A stretch of DNA of 57,387 bases from Candidatus Gastranaerophilales bacterium (GCA_944324285.1 CALUVR010000015.1:1-57387), one strand, 5' to 3'; positions 32,501 through 41,172 are shown, numbered from the stretch's first letter. The notes: generated from the letters alone by a model not told the origin. Made by a program: numbers and translations.

Positions 32501-34754
32501 TATATTAGGTAAAATCCATGGCGAAACTGCAAACATTGTAGAACGTCTTAATACCGATGGCAGTAATGTTACGTCCCGCGACTATAAACAACTTGAAACT
32601 TATATAGATATAGATAAAGAGTTCCGCGGGGAAGAAACATACTCTTTTGGGAATGCTTCGCAGTATCTTTCTTATATGGAGAAAGAATATCCTGATGAGG
32701 CAAAAGTATTTAAGGATCTGGCAGAAAAGTATGAAACCATGTCTGCGGATGAGTTTGAGAATTATTTTCAAACTCAGGTCGGAACGGATTCTGATATAAC
32801 TCCGCTGCATATAGCAAATTATGTCAAAGATAAAAAAATAGAAACATTGAAAAACTTTATGCGCGCAAATTATTATCAGGAGGGTAACCTTAATTATACC
32901 CGCAGAGAAACTGCTCATATCAGACAGTTATATGAAGATAAATATTTAAGCACACTGCCGGCAGAAACCCGCGAACGCTGTCAGAAAATATATGATTCCT
33001 TTGGCGTAAAAATGTTTGTTGCAGATGAAAATGATACAGAATCGCTTGACTATATTTATAACGAACTTCTGGAATGGCAAAAAGCTGGCAAAGGCAAGGC
33101 AACATTGCCGCCGATTCTTGACTTGAGTGTTATAAAACAGAATTATATAGATAAAGTATTCAGATCCGGCGGATATCATGAAAATCCAAGCCATAATATC
33201 AGTATAAACGCAGAATATCTAGACTCAATTAAACATGCAATAAGACATGAAATCGCGCATGCTAACGACTCTAAAATTAAACAAAAAAGCGGTATTATTA
33301 CCGTTTACAATAAAGACGGAACGGAAGAAAAAATAAATATAGAAGAAATAATTGTCCATAAAACTGAACAGGCAAAAGATGCCAAGGGTAATCTACTATT
33401 CAACCATGACGGGACTCCTGTTATGGTGAAGGTTAAAGCTGAAAATGGGACATTTGTTCCTGACTTTGACAAATGTAAGTATGTTGATGAGTTTCGGAAT
33501 GCAGGGCTATCTGACGATCTGATTGAATATGCCTATACAGATAAAGCAGAATTTCTTGCAGTCGCGGTCGAAGGTGATTACAACAAATATTCTAAAGAAT
33601 TTAAAGAACTCCTCGTTAAACTCGGGCTTCCTGAGTGGATGTTTAAAATGAAAGCCAGAGATAACATCGACAGTCGGGAAAACCTTTACTTTAACGAGAA
33701 ATTTTCCGACCGCTATACCCCTGAACAAAATCAGGCAATTTCCCGCAATTCCGAAAAACTTTTTAATATGGTTGTGAAAAATCAGCACCAGGTTATTGAC
33801 GACTATGACGGCTCTTTTGCATTTACGCTTCCCGGCACAAAATTGTATAAACGTATAAAAGATTTTGAAGGAGTAAATGAAAAAATCTACCGTGAACTTG
33901 ATAGAATAGATAAAAAAATAAGAGACGTCAGCGATATTGAAACATACAATGCCACAAAGCTTAAACCGGGCGATGAACCTTTGACGCAGGAAATGGCTGA
34001 CGCTTTAATCGAAAAATATAATATCCAAAAACAAAATCTGATTAATAACTATGACGAAGTTTATAACACCCTGCAGGATGTCTTTGGCGCACGGCTTGTT
34101 ATGGATGACTGTTCGCCTGCAAGCGTGTCAAAGGTATTCAATGCCCTGCTTGAGGGTATAGACAGCGGCAAGTTTAAAATCCTTGAAATAAATAACTATC
34201 AGGGTGCCGGCGGAATTCCGTATTTCTCAAGCGCTCAGATAAAACAAATTCAAGCCCATTGCAAACGACAGGGGTATGATGTTAAAATAGTTTCTGACGT
34301 CAATGCGCCTAAAGGTCGTGAAGCAGAATACCAAAACGCATTCAACTCTGAAAAAGCAATAAAACAATCCGGCTACACAACCTGCCAGATGAATATTGAA
34401 CACTCAAACGGTGTCATAAGCGAATTCCAAATCCGCGGGAAACATATCAATGACCTTGCGGAAAGCGAACATATTTTCTACGATATTTCACAAAACAAAG
34501 ACCTGAGCCGCGGTAATCCGCAAATAAAACAGATTACCGATCCTCTGGTCAAAGTCGTTGAAGAAATGAATGCCAAAGGACATGAACATATCAAAGAAGC
34601 ATACTCAAAATACCTCACGGAATGCTACAAGTTTGCCCGTATGCAGGAACTCGGAATTCCAATGAAGAAACCGACTCTTCCTCCTGAGGTTGACCCGATA
34701 CTCGATATTGATAATATTATAAGAATTCATGAGATGATAGAACTTGCAAAATAG
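29550..34754 (+). CDS. Giant multidomain protein: zincin-type HEIAH site plus RelA/SpoT-like C-terminus
   Basis: 1,734 residues; no signal peptide. Residues 1-410 are charged, mostly helical. About 413-452 is a hydrophobic small-residue segment (TGVTLLAMAGAMFTGGGS), with further amphipathic helices to about 600. Residues 660-1150 are helical and unrecognised. Around 1233 is IRHEIAHANDSK: His1233, Glu1234 and His1237 form an HExxH zinc site, with Glu1334 in YTDKAEFLAVA as plausible third ligand, as in lethal-factor-like zincins. Residues about 1430-1690 match the RelA/SpoT synthetase fold: KRIKDFEGVNEKI (Arg1435, Lys1437), DVFGARLV (Gly1513), GYTTCQM, and EFQIRGKHINDLAESEHIFYD (Glu1625, Gln1627). 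I infer an effector or toxin with protease and nucleotide-pyrophosphokinase-like parts. The start has a distant AGGAG (about 14 nt). Confidence 0.75.
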   Translation: MSPNLNIHQKAELARQLAYHELKQKPEYKFMPIPMNVLNEKMNEFMQLSDKDLQAEINRCFSAGKKEGEKDLWDVMGLELSDEEKHRANLRMQNEYERLKISMSPDTEKTRLAAKGVEFRAGLREAGIPVEIPQETRTAEQEQAVAFLEDMAQVADENMLSQMDRDGVVGKAYNLFIKEAFDTEFAKSNVEEAIEDTKTDIAALRTTVDFEATFEERRGVKFDPQKIREVSEKADLTAKYQACSDMVGALKSELSKAIEGSKDDPRAGEKAILQTAEALGLDAGAVVSAALQGHENDPAIKNGLKEGGAFAIKDEGNGKFGIYCETEAGLQPITQEQAEIIGKEMSHILDKFEAQVLGTKIPENATAEEIEELNEARMEEIRADYEKSFAEAYGEKDLEKLSQNYMMSQEKGKIYVQTGVTLLAMAGAMFTGGGSLALASAAVLATNPVDLLEKSTDADGMTGDDWKDYGQSTLEQIGWMALGGAVGKVGDVARSFVKVKGLSKAMKESGKSFDDFMKLAAKSPDIPKDMAKSLKTVSRLANTAGVTTEVALDMAATMALQKDGTTAMDWAMSIGGALVGTKLQKVMAPMSEDAKVKYLMDTFKDFKLSEDEAKHLLKAMADSESGAAPVKKHRSAERGAVLEGGARADELDEVAPFAKRLENSPHAGDYIPVSTNKLNIKEFKSKLSSLRDKDNEPLLSDFTIEQYTKVFGDKNLPKISAFIDEARVKYDDKFVSDVLTSIAANSALNKEDAVNLMRRLVNEFDSTPENCSEIAMAGWLLTPSKVNAAQILLDMPKRTNSTDKPWSDINSLLENAGKFEDKKSVTALERAVSLKNENGINLYEVKDIDSIVQSKELLISDIYTDEEIKKLRFAVIGLYKNPADLEDVSKVLTAKENTELQTQVKDILKNSDGMKMVGLLRQLQPDVYKKITDLRLSSLEIPDKALKSLIKRNITKINDPQNRLEFLEQMQKYLSDLSEVKDKYILGKIHGETANIVERLNTDGSNVTSRDYKQLETYIDIDKEFRGEETYSFGNASQYLSYMEKEYPDEAKVFKDLAEKYETMSADEFENYFQTQVGTDSDITPLHIANYVKDKKIETLKNFMRANYYQEGNLNYTRRETAHIRQLYEDKYLSTLPAETRERCQKIYDSFGVKMFVADENDTESLDYIYNELLEWQKAGKGKATLPPILDLSVIKQNYIDKVFRSGGYHENPSHNISINAEYLDSIKHAIRHEIAHANDSKIKQKSGIITVYNKDGTEEKINIEEIIVHKTEQAKDAKGNLLFNHDGTPVMVKVKAENGTFVPDFDKCKYVDEFRNAGLSDDLIEYAYTDKAEFLAVAVEGDYNKYSKEFKELLVKLGLPEWMFKMKARDNIDSRENLYFNEKFSDRYTPEQNQAISRNSEKLFNMVVKNQHQVIDDYDGSFAFTLPGTKLYKRIKDFEGVNEKIYRELDRIDKKIRDVSDIETYNATKLKPGDEPLTQEMADALIEKYNIQKQNLINNYDEVYNTLQDVFGARLVMDDCSPASVSKVFNALLEGIDSGKFKILEINNYQGAGGIPYFSSAQIKQIQAHCKRQGYDVKIVSDVNAPKGREAEYQNAFNSEKAIKQSGYTTCQMNIEHSNGVISEFQIRGKHINDLAESEHIFYDISQNKDLSRGNPQIKQITDPLVKVVEEMNAKGHEHIKEAYSKYLTECYKFARMQELGIPMKKPTLPPEVDPILDIDNIIRIHEMIELAK

Positions 34755-34808
34755 CAAATAATATTTTGTACGGTTGTTAAAAATAAAAAAAAGAGGTAAT
34801 ATAAATTT

Positions 34809-35243
34809 ATGATACATTTTGAAGGAAGCGGCAGCGTGAATAAAGAAGTTAATAAACTCGTATTTACAAAAGTAGATAAGATTTTACCGGCAGATAAGAT
34901 TGATTTGCTGGTAAAAAAATTGCAAGCGCGCGCTGAATTTGAAATGACCGATACAGGTACATTTAAGCCGATAGTTGAATCTATCAGAAATACTAAACCC
35001 GTTATTGAAATCGGCGATGTTTCATTCAATCTGAAATCAGCCTCTAATCTTAACAATTGCAGTGACAGAGTTTTAGAAACTACTGTTTCTACTAAATCAG
35101 GGCAGTATTCAATTCAAAAAACACTTGCAGAAGGCAAACGAGAAGAGATTTTAAAATTTCTTAAGGATGAAAAATTCGGCGAAAACTTCAAAAATTTCTT
35201 GATGGAATGTTCTGACGATTTTGAGAAAAAAGGGCTTGAATAA
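34809..35243 (+). CDS. Hypothetical 144-aa protein, possible partner of the giant protein
   Basis: Small mixed alpha/beta, lysine-rich protein without membrane segments or recognised domain. It starts 54 nt after the giant gene with GAGG about 12 nt upstream, and no terminator separates the two, so they are probably co-transcribed. By position and size it could be an immunity protein, antitoxin or chaperone for the upstream product; nothing in its own sequence proves this. Confidence 0.7.
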   Translation: MIHFEGSGSVNKEVNKLVFTKVDKILPADKIDLLVKKLQARAEFEMTDTGTFKPIVESIRNTKPVIEIGDVSFNLKSASNLNNCSDRVLETTVSTKSGQYSIQKTLAEGKREEILKFLKDEKFGENFKNFLMECSDDFEKKGLE

Positions 35244-35245
35244 CT

Positions 35246-35274
35246 TTGCATTGAAAGATTAATCGTGATAGAAT
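35246..35274 (+). promoter_or_regulatory. Promoter of rimI with leaderless spacing
   Basis: TTGCAT (35246-35251), 17-nt spacer, TAGAAT (35269-35274), then only 6 nt (TGCTTT) before the ATG at 35281. There is no ribosome binding site. Confidence 0.6.
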
Positions 35275-35280
35275 TGCTTT

Positions 35281-35811
35281 ATGGCAGAATTGTTTACGAT
35301 TAAAATTAAACCGATGACGCAGGTTGATATTGATAGTATTATTGAAATAGAAGCCGCTGCGTATGGAGAACACCATTGGTCAAAGGAATCGTTTTTTAAT
35401 GAATTATCAAACGAACTTGCGAGATATTACTGTGCTTTCGACGAAAATGACACTCTTATCGGTTATGCCGGGACGTGGCAGATTTTGGAGGAAGCGCATT
35501 TAACAAATATTGCTGTATCTCCTGATTTCAGGCGCAGAAAAGTCGGGGAATCTCTCCTTGCTACGGTAATTAACGAATGCCGCAAAAACGGAGTGAAATA
35601 TTTGACTTTGGAGGTCAGAGTGAGCAATTCCGCCGCGATTAATATGTATGAAAAATACGGATTTAAGTCGCTCGGAACAAGAAAAGCATACTATCAGAAT
35701 AATAATGAAGATGCTTTAATAATGTGGACAGAAAATATGTTTTACGATAAATTTAAAGTATTATACGAAAAAAATCTTGAAGATTTGAAAAAGGCTGTAA
35801 ATATCTTATGA
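35281..35811 (+). CDS. rimI: Ribosomal protein alanine N-acetyltransferase
   Basis: 176 residues. RimI acetylates the N-terminal Ala of ribosomal protein S18 and related proteins. GNAT motifs: HLTNIAVSPDFRRRKVGESLLATVI (acetyl-CoA loop RRRKVG), LEVRVSNSAAINMYEKYGFK, and the RimI-type ending YYQNNNEDALIMW. It carries about 20 extra residues at the C-terminus. Its stop overlaps the bioY start by 4 nt. Confidence 0.92.
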   Translation: MAELFTIKIKPMTQVDIDSIIEIEAAAYGEHHWSKESFFNELSNELARYYCAFDENDTLIGYAGTWQILEEAHLTNIAVSPDFRRRKVGESLLATVINECRKNGVKYLTLEVRVSNSAAINMYEKYGFKSLGTRKAYYQNNNEDALIMWTENMFYDKFKVLYEKNLEDLKKAVNIL

Positions 35812-36503
35812 CACAGGAAGAAGAACAAACGCAAGAGGTGCAGCCGCAAAAAAAAGAGCAGGGCGGCAGGGTTATCAAATATAAAAAACATCAGGAAATA
35901 AGGCTCGGAGTAGGGAGTCTTGTGCTTCTGGTATTTTGTTCATTTCTGCTTATTGTTTCAACGTTTTTGCAGCTTGACATAACGCACTTTATAATTCCGT
36001 CAAAACTGTTTGCCGGCGAGCCGACGAAACTGAGTGACTATATATACACCTATAAATTTATCCCTCAGATTCCTGCGGTTATGTTTGTTGTTGGTCTGCT
36101 TGGCAGAAGGTTAGGAATAACGAGTATACTGCTTTATATTATAACGGGTTTATTCTTCCTGCCTGTTTTTGCGCTCGGGGGCGGCTGGAGATATATATTT
36201 GAATACGGGTTCGGGTATATTTTGGCATATCTTCCGGCAGCGTTTATAACGGGGCTTATTCTTAAAGACGGTTATACAATGAAAAATTCTGCAAAAGCTG
36301 TTCTTATAGGGGTAATTACAATTCATGCGTTTGGAATTTTATATATGATGTGTCTTGCCGGATGGCATCACATGAGCTGGAACTTTGTCAGTGCATGGGT
36401 AATAGCGCAAAGCGGAATAAAGATTATATATGATTTTGTATTCAGTTATATCCTTGTATTAATTGCGAAGTATCTGAGGATTATTCTCTGGCTGTACCTG
36501 TAG
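35808..36503 (+). CDS. bioY: BioY-family biotin transporter substrate-binding (S) component
   Basis: 231 residues with a polar, Gln/Glu-rich N-terminal tail of about 35 residues and six predicted membrane helices. BioY-type features: PQIPAVMFVVGLLGRRLGI, YIITGLFFLPVFALGGG and GFGYILAYLPAAFITG. BioY takes up biotin alone or with the ECF energising module; no EcfA/EcfT genes are in view. It is coupled to rimI by a 4-nt overlap. The long tail is unusual for the family. Confidence 0.9.
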   Translation: MTQEEEQTQEVQPQKKEQGGRVIKYKKHQEIRLGVGSLVLLVFCSFLLIVSTFLQLDITHFIIPSKLFAGEPTKLSDYIYTYKFIPQIPAVMFVVGLLGRRLGITSILLYIITGLFFLPVFALGGGWRYIFEYGFGYILAYLPAAFITGLILKDGYTMKNSAKAVLIGVITIHAFGILYMMCLAGWHHMSWNFVSAWVIAQSGIKIIYDFVFSYILVLIAKYLRIILWLYL

Positions 36504-36585
36504 AGGGAACAACTAAGGCACCACGTGGAAAGACGATAGACGTTAAGTGCAATTAAGTGAAGCGTGATTGGGCGACATGAAAAAC

Positions 36586-36683
36586 CTCCCTTGTAAAGGG
36601 AGGTGGCACGTAAGTACCGGAGGGATTGAAATATATAAATCCCCCATTTACAAGGGGGTGGGGGGACAAGTTCCCTCTCCCTA
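36586..36683. repeat. Interspersed repeat, family A (inverted) with CCCCC-hairpin module
   Basis: CCTCCCTTGTAAAGGGAGG, GTACCGGAGGG, then CCCCCATTTACAAGGGGGTG. First block of the 768-bp repeat-filled gap between bioY and the EamA gene. Confidence 0.8.
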
Positions 36684-36685
36684 TT

Positions 36686-36751
36686 GGGTACAAAGGAAGC
36701 AAACAAGGCAACGAGTCTTGCGACCCTGTATGCCTTGTTCTGATGGTACCC
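36686..36751. repeat. Structured repeat, family B
   Basis: Outer stem GGGTAC / GTACCC; inner stem AACAAGGCA (36702-36710) / TGCCTTGTT (36731-36739), loop ACGAGTCTTGCGACCCTGTA. Copies occur at 47384-47453 (opposite strand) and 52114-52181. Confidence 0.7.
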
Positions 36752-36821
36752 GCCTTGCCATTGGCGGGGACTGACGGGCTGGTGAGGGTAATTAAGTGAG
36801 AAATAAGTGTAGAAAAATTAG

Positions 36822-36956
36822 CGTCATTCCGGAAGCGTAGAAAAACTGATTGAAGCGAAAGCTGAAATCTAGTTTTTCAAGCTATGCGGAATCGCATTAT
36901 TGGCGAATGCAACGACTATGCGATTGCGGGTCGTAGCCCGCAATGACGCTAAAGTA
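36822..36956. repeat. Interspersed repeat, family C
   Basis: Begins GTCATTCCGGAAGCGTAG, passes TTTTTCAAGCTATGCGGAAT and ends GTAGCCCGCAATGACG. Inverse copies lie at 46689-46829 and 47493-47620. Confidence 0.8.
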
Positions 36957-36976
36957 TAGATGTTTCTCTACATTAA

Positions 36977-37016
36977 CTCCCCTCTCCCCTTGAGGGAGAG
37001 GGGTAGGGGTGAGGGG
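36977..37016. repeat. Interspersed repeat, family A core
   Basis: CCCCTCTCCCCTTGAGGGAG followed by AGGGGTAGGGGTGAGGGG. Confidence 0.75.
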
Positions 37017-37030
37017 TAAATGTATTTAAA

Positions 37031-37157
37031 AAGTTGAGCGGTGAATGGTTGAAAGAATAAAGAAGGACATATTATTATTGAACCCTTCACCACTCACTCT
37101 TCACACTTCACGTTTCAAAAAGCTGGATTGCTTCGGCTAACGCCTCGCAATGACGTA
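37031..37157. repeat. Interspersed repeat, family D (long copy 1)
   Basis: About 125 bp nearly identical to 41441-41566, running from GTTGAGCGGTGAATGG through ACCCTTCACCACTCACTC to CTGGATTGCTTCGGC and CGCAATGAC. Downstream, to 37230, further family-A-like CCCCTCTCCC and GGTGAGGG pieces fill the gap up to the EamA gene. Confidence 0.85.
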
Positions 37158-37271
37158 TAATCCCCTCTCCCTCTGTAAGAGGGTGCCCGCCCCGTTAATG
37201 GCGGGGAATGGCGGGCTGGTGAGGGTAATAAAATGAAGAATGTACACTTCACTTTATAAAAGCCGCACACT

Positions 37272-38159
37272 TCAACCTCTGTGCGAAATTTTACGTGTAA
37301 CAATAAGAATAACCCCCGTGAGAATAAGAACTACCCCGGCGATAATCCGCGGGGTCAGTTGTTCATGGAAAAGCAGCACCCCGAAAAATATTGCGGTTAA
37401 TGGCTCCAGCGCGCCAAGAATTGCAGTTGTAGTAGAACCTATCAATTTTATGGAAATGGTAATCGTTTCAAGCGATATTATTGTCGGGAAAAGCGCAAGC
37501 GCTATCGCACAAACCCACATTAACGGCTTATCTATAATTTGCAGTTCCGTGCAAAGTTTCAGGTTAATTACATATACTAAAAGCCCGAAAAGCATTACAT
37601 AAAAGCTCAATTTGTCATATTTAATGTGTTTAACTGCCGGAATATTTTTGACTCCGATTATATAAAGGGCGTATAAAAACGCGGATAAAAGTACCATAAT
37701 TATTCCGTGCATATTCAAATCCGCCCCTGGTTTTCCTTTGTATAAGAGCAGAATTCCGGAAAAGGTGAGCAGTATGGAAAAAATAACGGTTTTAGTCATT
37801 TTTTCTTTGAAAAAAGCCCACATCATAATTGCAACAAGAAGCGGATATATAAAAAGTATTGTGCAGGCAATTCCGGCTTCAATATATCTGAAAGCATCAA
37901 AAAGCGTAAGCGATGACAGCGAAAAAAATATTCCAAGAATAAATATCGGCAGAAATTCTTTTTTAGTTAATTTAAGAGATGATTTTTTGACAAATTTTAG
38001 CCATAGAAAATAAATTATAACCGCAAAAGAATACCTGTAGAAGAGAACTGAATTCACTCCGATACCTGCAGCATATAAAGGCAGTGTAAAAAGCGGATTA
38101 GTCCCGTAGCTTGCCGCGGCAATTGCACCGTTTATAACACCTGTTACACGTCTTTTCAT
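37272..38159 (-). CDS. EamA (DMT superfamily) transporter
   Basis: 295 residues with ten predicted membrane helices arranged as two EamA repeats (about 8-138 and 150-288). Typical signatures are SSLTLFDAFRYIEAGIACTILFIYP in the first half and LGALEPLTAIFFGVLLFHEQLTP in the second. These carriers export or exchange metabolites, often amino acids; substrate unknown. GAGGAGAG ribosome binding site precedes the ATG, in contrast to the leaderless-looking gene divergent from it. Confidence 0.9.
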   Translation of the reverse strand: MKRRVTGVINGAIAAASYGTNPLFTLPLYAAGIGVNSVLFYRYSFAVIIYFLWLKFVKKSSLKLTKKEFLPIFILGIFFSLSSLTLFDAFRYIEAGIACTILFIYPLLVAIMMWAFFKEKMTKTVIFSILLTFSGILLLYKGKPGADLNMHGIIMVLLSAFLYALYIIGVKNIPAVKHIKYDKLSFYVMLFGLLVYVINLKLCTELQIIDKPLMWVCAIALALFPTIISLETITISIKLIGSTTTAILGALEPLTAIFFGVLLFHEQLTPRIIAGVVLILTGVILIVTRKISHRG

Positions 38160-38229
38160 TCTCTCTCCTCAATGATTTTGCGGGGTTATAATATTATTAT
38201 ATGTCAAATAAATCTTTTCTTGTAATAAA

Positions 38230-38258
38230 TTGCCCCGTGTATCCCCTTAGAATATAAT
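38230..38258 (+). promoter_or_regulatory. Promoter of the histidine kinase gene with leaderless spacing
   Basis: TTGCCC (38230-38235), 17-nt spacer, TATAAT (38253-38258); 7 nt separate it from the ATG at 38266, with no ribosome binding site. Confidence 0.6.
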
Positions 38259-38265
38259 ATTGTAT

Positions 38266-39924
38266 ATGAAAAAGTTTGATATCTTTAATCAGTTTAGGGA
38301 CGCGGTAATCATTGTAAATAATAAGCGGGAAGTAGTTTATCAAAACTATACTTTCAAACGCTGGTTTGCCGATTTTTCAAGCTTAAAAAAATTTTCGCAT
38401 AACTACAATTTTGATATCTGTCCCCTATCGAGTGAAAATCTTGAAAACTATTCTCCCATCTATCATGCGCTTAATTGCAAAGAGGACTTTTTTGCCAGTG
38501 TTTCTTATCAGCATAACAGAGAAAGCATTTCCTATTACGATATGTCTGTAATTAAAAAAGGCAATTATTCAATTTTCTTTTTCTCGGATGTAAGCGCACA
38601 AAATGAACTGGTAAAATCACAAAAACGATATGAAAAACTCCAAAAGGATTACAAACAACTTGAAGAAGAAAATGAAGACTTACAAAAAATTAAGCAAAAA
38701 GCCCAGTCGCAAGCCATTCGGATTGCGCTGATAAACAAGGTTTCCAATATTGTCAGAGAATCAGTTGATATCTCAAAAATTCTGAAATCCGCACTTAAGG
38801 AACTTGCCATGATGTTCGGAGCATTTAAAGCATATTATGCGGAAACCGAGAACAAGAATTTTAAAATAATTGAAATTTACGGCGGAAAAAATTACGTGCA
38901 GAATATCCCGATATCCTTTGACAGTGAAACTTTTGACACAATCTGCGATAACAAAATTTCGGTAGTTCCCTGTCTGAAAGAATATGTAAATGCAAAACCT
39001 TTTAAACAATCTGTAATGCGTGTTGTGGTTCCTGTATATCATCTTCAAAAGCTAATAGGAGTCATAGTTTTGCTCTCTTACCACAAACGGGAATTGTCAG
39101 AAGAACTCGAAATTCTTGAAGCGATCTCCTTTCAGCTGGGCAACGCTATTATTCGTGCGCAGCTTTATCAGAAGAACATTCAAACCGTTAAAGAATTGAA
39201 AAATGCGTTAAAAGAACTTAAAGAAACTCAATTACAGCTTATAAATTCCGAAAAGATGGCATCATTAGGGCAGTTAGTTGCAGGGGTAGCACACGAGATT
39301 AATACTCCTGTTGCCTCAATTAAATCAAATAACGGCTTATTAGCAAAGCTTATTCCGCAGATAAAAGATACTGAAATCTCAGATATAATGCAGGAAATCA
39401 ACCACATCGACAGCGAAGCAATTCAGCGGATAAGTAATATTGTAGTTTCTTTAAAAAAGTTCGTAAGACTTGATGAGGCGGAGCTTCAGGAGGCGGATAT
39501 CAATAAAGAGCTTGATTTGACGCTGGAATTAATTCGTCACGAAACTAAAAACCGCATAGAGATTGTAAAAAATTACGGAAACCTGCCTCTGATAAACTGT
39601 TACCCGAATATGCTTAATCAAGTATTTACCAATATTTTAGTCAATGCTTGTCAAGCAATTGAAGGAAAAGGAACGATTACAATTTCCACAAATTTTGAGG
39701 GCGAAACCTTGACTGTGAGCATAAAAGACACCGGAAAAGGAATTCCAAAAGACGAAATTGATAAAATTTTTACGGTCGGATATACAACAAAAGGAGTAGG
39801 AATCGGCACAGGACTTGGTTTGGCGATTTCTGCGAAAATAATAGAAAAGCATAACGGGAAAATTATTGTAAACAGTGAGGTTGGCAAGGGAAGCGAGTTT
39901 GTTATTACTATCTTTAGTAAGTAA
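38266..39924 (+). CDS. Cytoplasmic sensor histidine kinase (PAS-like, GAF, HisKA, HATPase)
   Basis: 552 residues, no membrane helices. Residues 1-115 resemble a PAS fold (RDAVIIVNNKREVVYQN), followed by a coiled coil (about 120-150), a GAF domain (about 155-300), a second helix, then HisKA with SLGQLVAGVAHEINTPVA (His343 as phosphoacceptor). The ATPase domain shows NQVFTNILVNACQA (N box), DTGKGIPKDEIDKIF (G1) and GTGLGLAIS (G2). It is similar to quinone/redox-sensing bacterial kinases. No response regulator is adjacent, so it is an orphan. Start at the second ATG-like codon; an upstream TTG in frame overlaps the -10. Confidence 0.92.
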   Translation: MKKFDIFNQFRDAVIIVNNKREVVYQNYTFKRWFADFSSLKKFSHNYNFDICPLSSENLENYSPIYHALNCKEDFFASVSYQHNRESISYYDMSVIKKGNYSIFFFSDVSAQNELVKSQKRYEKLQKDYKQLEEENEDLQKIKQKAQSQAIRIALINKVSNIVRESVDISKILKSALKELAMMFGAFKAYYAETENKNFKIIEIYGGKNYVQNIPISFDSETFDTICDNKISVVPCLKEYVNAKPFKQSVMRVVVPVYHLQKLIGVIVLLSYHKRELSEELEILEAISFQLGNAIIRAQLYQKNIQTVKELKNALKELKETQLQLINSEKMASLGQLVAGVAHEINTPVASIKSNNGLLAKLIPQIKDTEISDIMQEINHIDSEAIQRISNIVVSLKKFVRLDEAELQEADINKELDLTLELIRHETKNRIEIVKNYGNLPLINCYPNMLNQVFTNILVNACQAIEGKGTITISTNFEGETLTVSIKDTGKGIPKDEIDKIFTVGYTTKGVGIGTGLGLAISAKIIEKHNGKIIVNSEVGKGSEFVITIFSK

Positions 39925-40288
39925 TATTTGTGAAGATTTGTTACATTGCCGATACCCTTATTGTTGAATTAACCTTTATTTTAATTAAACAATCAGCAAA
40001 TTTGAACAAATAATACATTTAAATTAAGAAAAAACGTAAAAAATATGTTATTATAAAAATATAAAGATAAAGTGTAGGTAATACCCTTAATTTAATAAAA
40101 AATTATTTACACTTGTTACCCTTAAGACAAACAGTCACTAGACATCACAACTAAATCAACAAACAGTAAAGGTTAGATTTGTTACAAATATTTAATATTA
40201 ATAAGGTAAAAAGGCAATAATATTCTCAAGAAATTTTTTATAAAATTGTAAGTGTAGAATATTATTTCTGGTGTCGGAGGAAAATTTA
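39925..40288. other. AT-rich intergenic region with short direct and inverted repeats
   Basis: 364 bp without a gene. TACCCTTA occurs three times (near 39954, 40083 and 40118), and AAGTGTA near 40070 is mirrored by TACACTT near 40111. TAGAAT near 40255 could be a -10 for the HEAT-repeat gene. No RNA family is recognised. Confidence 0.35.
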
Positions 40289-41146
40289 ATGACAATTAGT
40301 GTGAACAGTAAGAAAAAACAGGTTAAAAAATCATTTGACGAACTCTTAATGGATTTAAAAACAAGTAATTCTGAAAAAGTCAGATATAATGCAGCCCGTG
40401 TTCTTGGCGAAATGGGCGACTCCAAAGCTGTTGAACCTTTAATTGATGTTTTGAAACACGATAAAAACGGTTCCGTTCGTTTATATGCAGCAAGAGCACT
40501 CGGAGAACTCGGTGATTCCAAAGCTACAACTCACTTGATTGAATCATTAAGAGAGGACAGAAATGTTGATGTTCGAGTCCGTGCAGCACGTGCATTAGGT
40601 CGTTTGGGCGGTGAAATTGTTGTTGAACCGCTTGTTGAAGCACTTAATGATGAAAATCCTCAGGTTTGTATTACCGCAACAGATGCTTTGATTGAAATCG
40701 GTGATGTTGCAACCGATGCGCTTATTGCATCTTTGGATCACGAAAAAGTTAACGTTCGCTGTGATGCGACAAGAGCACTCGGCGAAATCGGCAACAAAAA
40801 AGCTGTTGATAAAGTTATCAATATGCTTTATGACGAATGGGTTAACGTTAGAATTTATGCGGTAACTTCCCTCGGCAAATTAAATGATACAAAAGCGGTT
40901 CCTGCATTGATTGATGTTATGAAAAACCGTAACGAAAATGAATTAGTCAGAGCAGGTGCAGCAGCAGCATTGGGTGTTCTTCGTGACCAGCGTGCATTAC
41001 TTCCGTTGAGAGAACTTATTATGGAAGCTGAAGAACTCGGTGAACTTGAAGATACTGCTTTGAAATCATTCAAGAAAATTATGGCAGCTAACTGGCAGTC
41101 AATTCCAGGCGCATCTGTTCAGAAAAAACCTGCCGCCACATTCTAA
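40289..41146 (+). CDS. HEAT-repeat protein (PBS lyase type)
   Basis: 285 residues built of about eight HEAT repeats of roughly 31 residues, each with R(A/V)AARALGxLGD-like helices (for example VRYNAARVLGEMGDSKAVEPL and VRLYAARALGELGDSKATTHL). Such repeats are common in cyanobacteria (phycobilin lyase relatives) but also in general scaffolds; here no phycobiliproteins exist, so a protein-binding role is more likely. I chose the start at 40289 because GGAGG lies 7-8 nt before it. Strong terminator follows. Confidence 0.92.
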   Translation: MTISVNSKKKQVKKSFDELLMDLKTSNSEKVRYNAARVLGEMGDSKAVEPLIDVLKHDKNGSVRLYAARALGELGDSKATTHLIESLREDRNVDVRVRAARALGRLGGEIVVEPLVEALNDENPQVCITATDALIEIGDVATDALIASLDHEKVNVRCDATRALGEIGNKKAVDKVINMLYDEWVNVRIYAVTSLGKLNDTKAVPALIDVMKNRNENELVRAGAAAALGVLRDQRALLPLRELIMEAEELGELEDTALKSFKKIMAANWQSIPGASVQKKPAATF

Positions 41147-41172
41147 TAAAGTAAAACCTAAATCATAATCAT

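Noticed and set aside
40289-41146. Phycobilin lyase
   Set aside because: HEAT repeats alone do not show this; no phycobiliprotein or chromophore gene is nearby and the organism appears non-photosynthetic.
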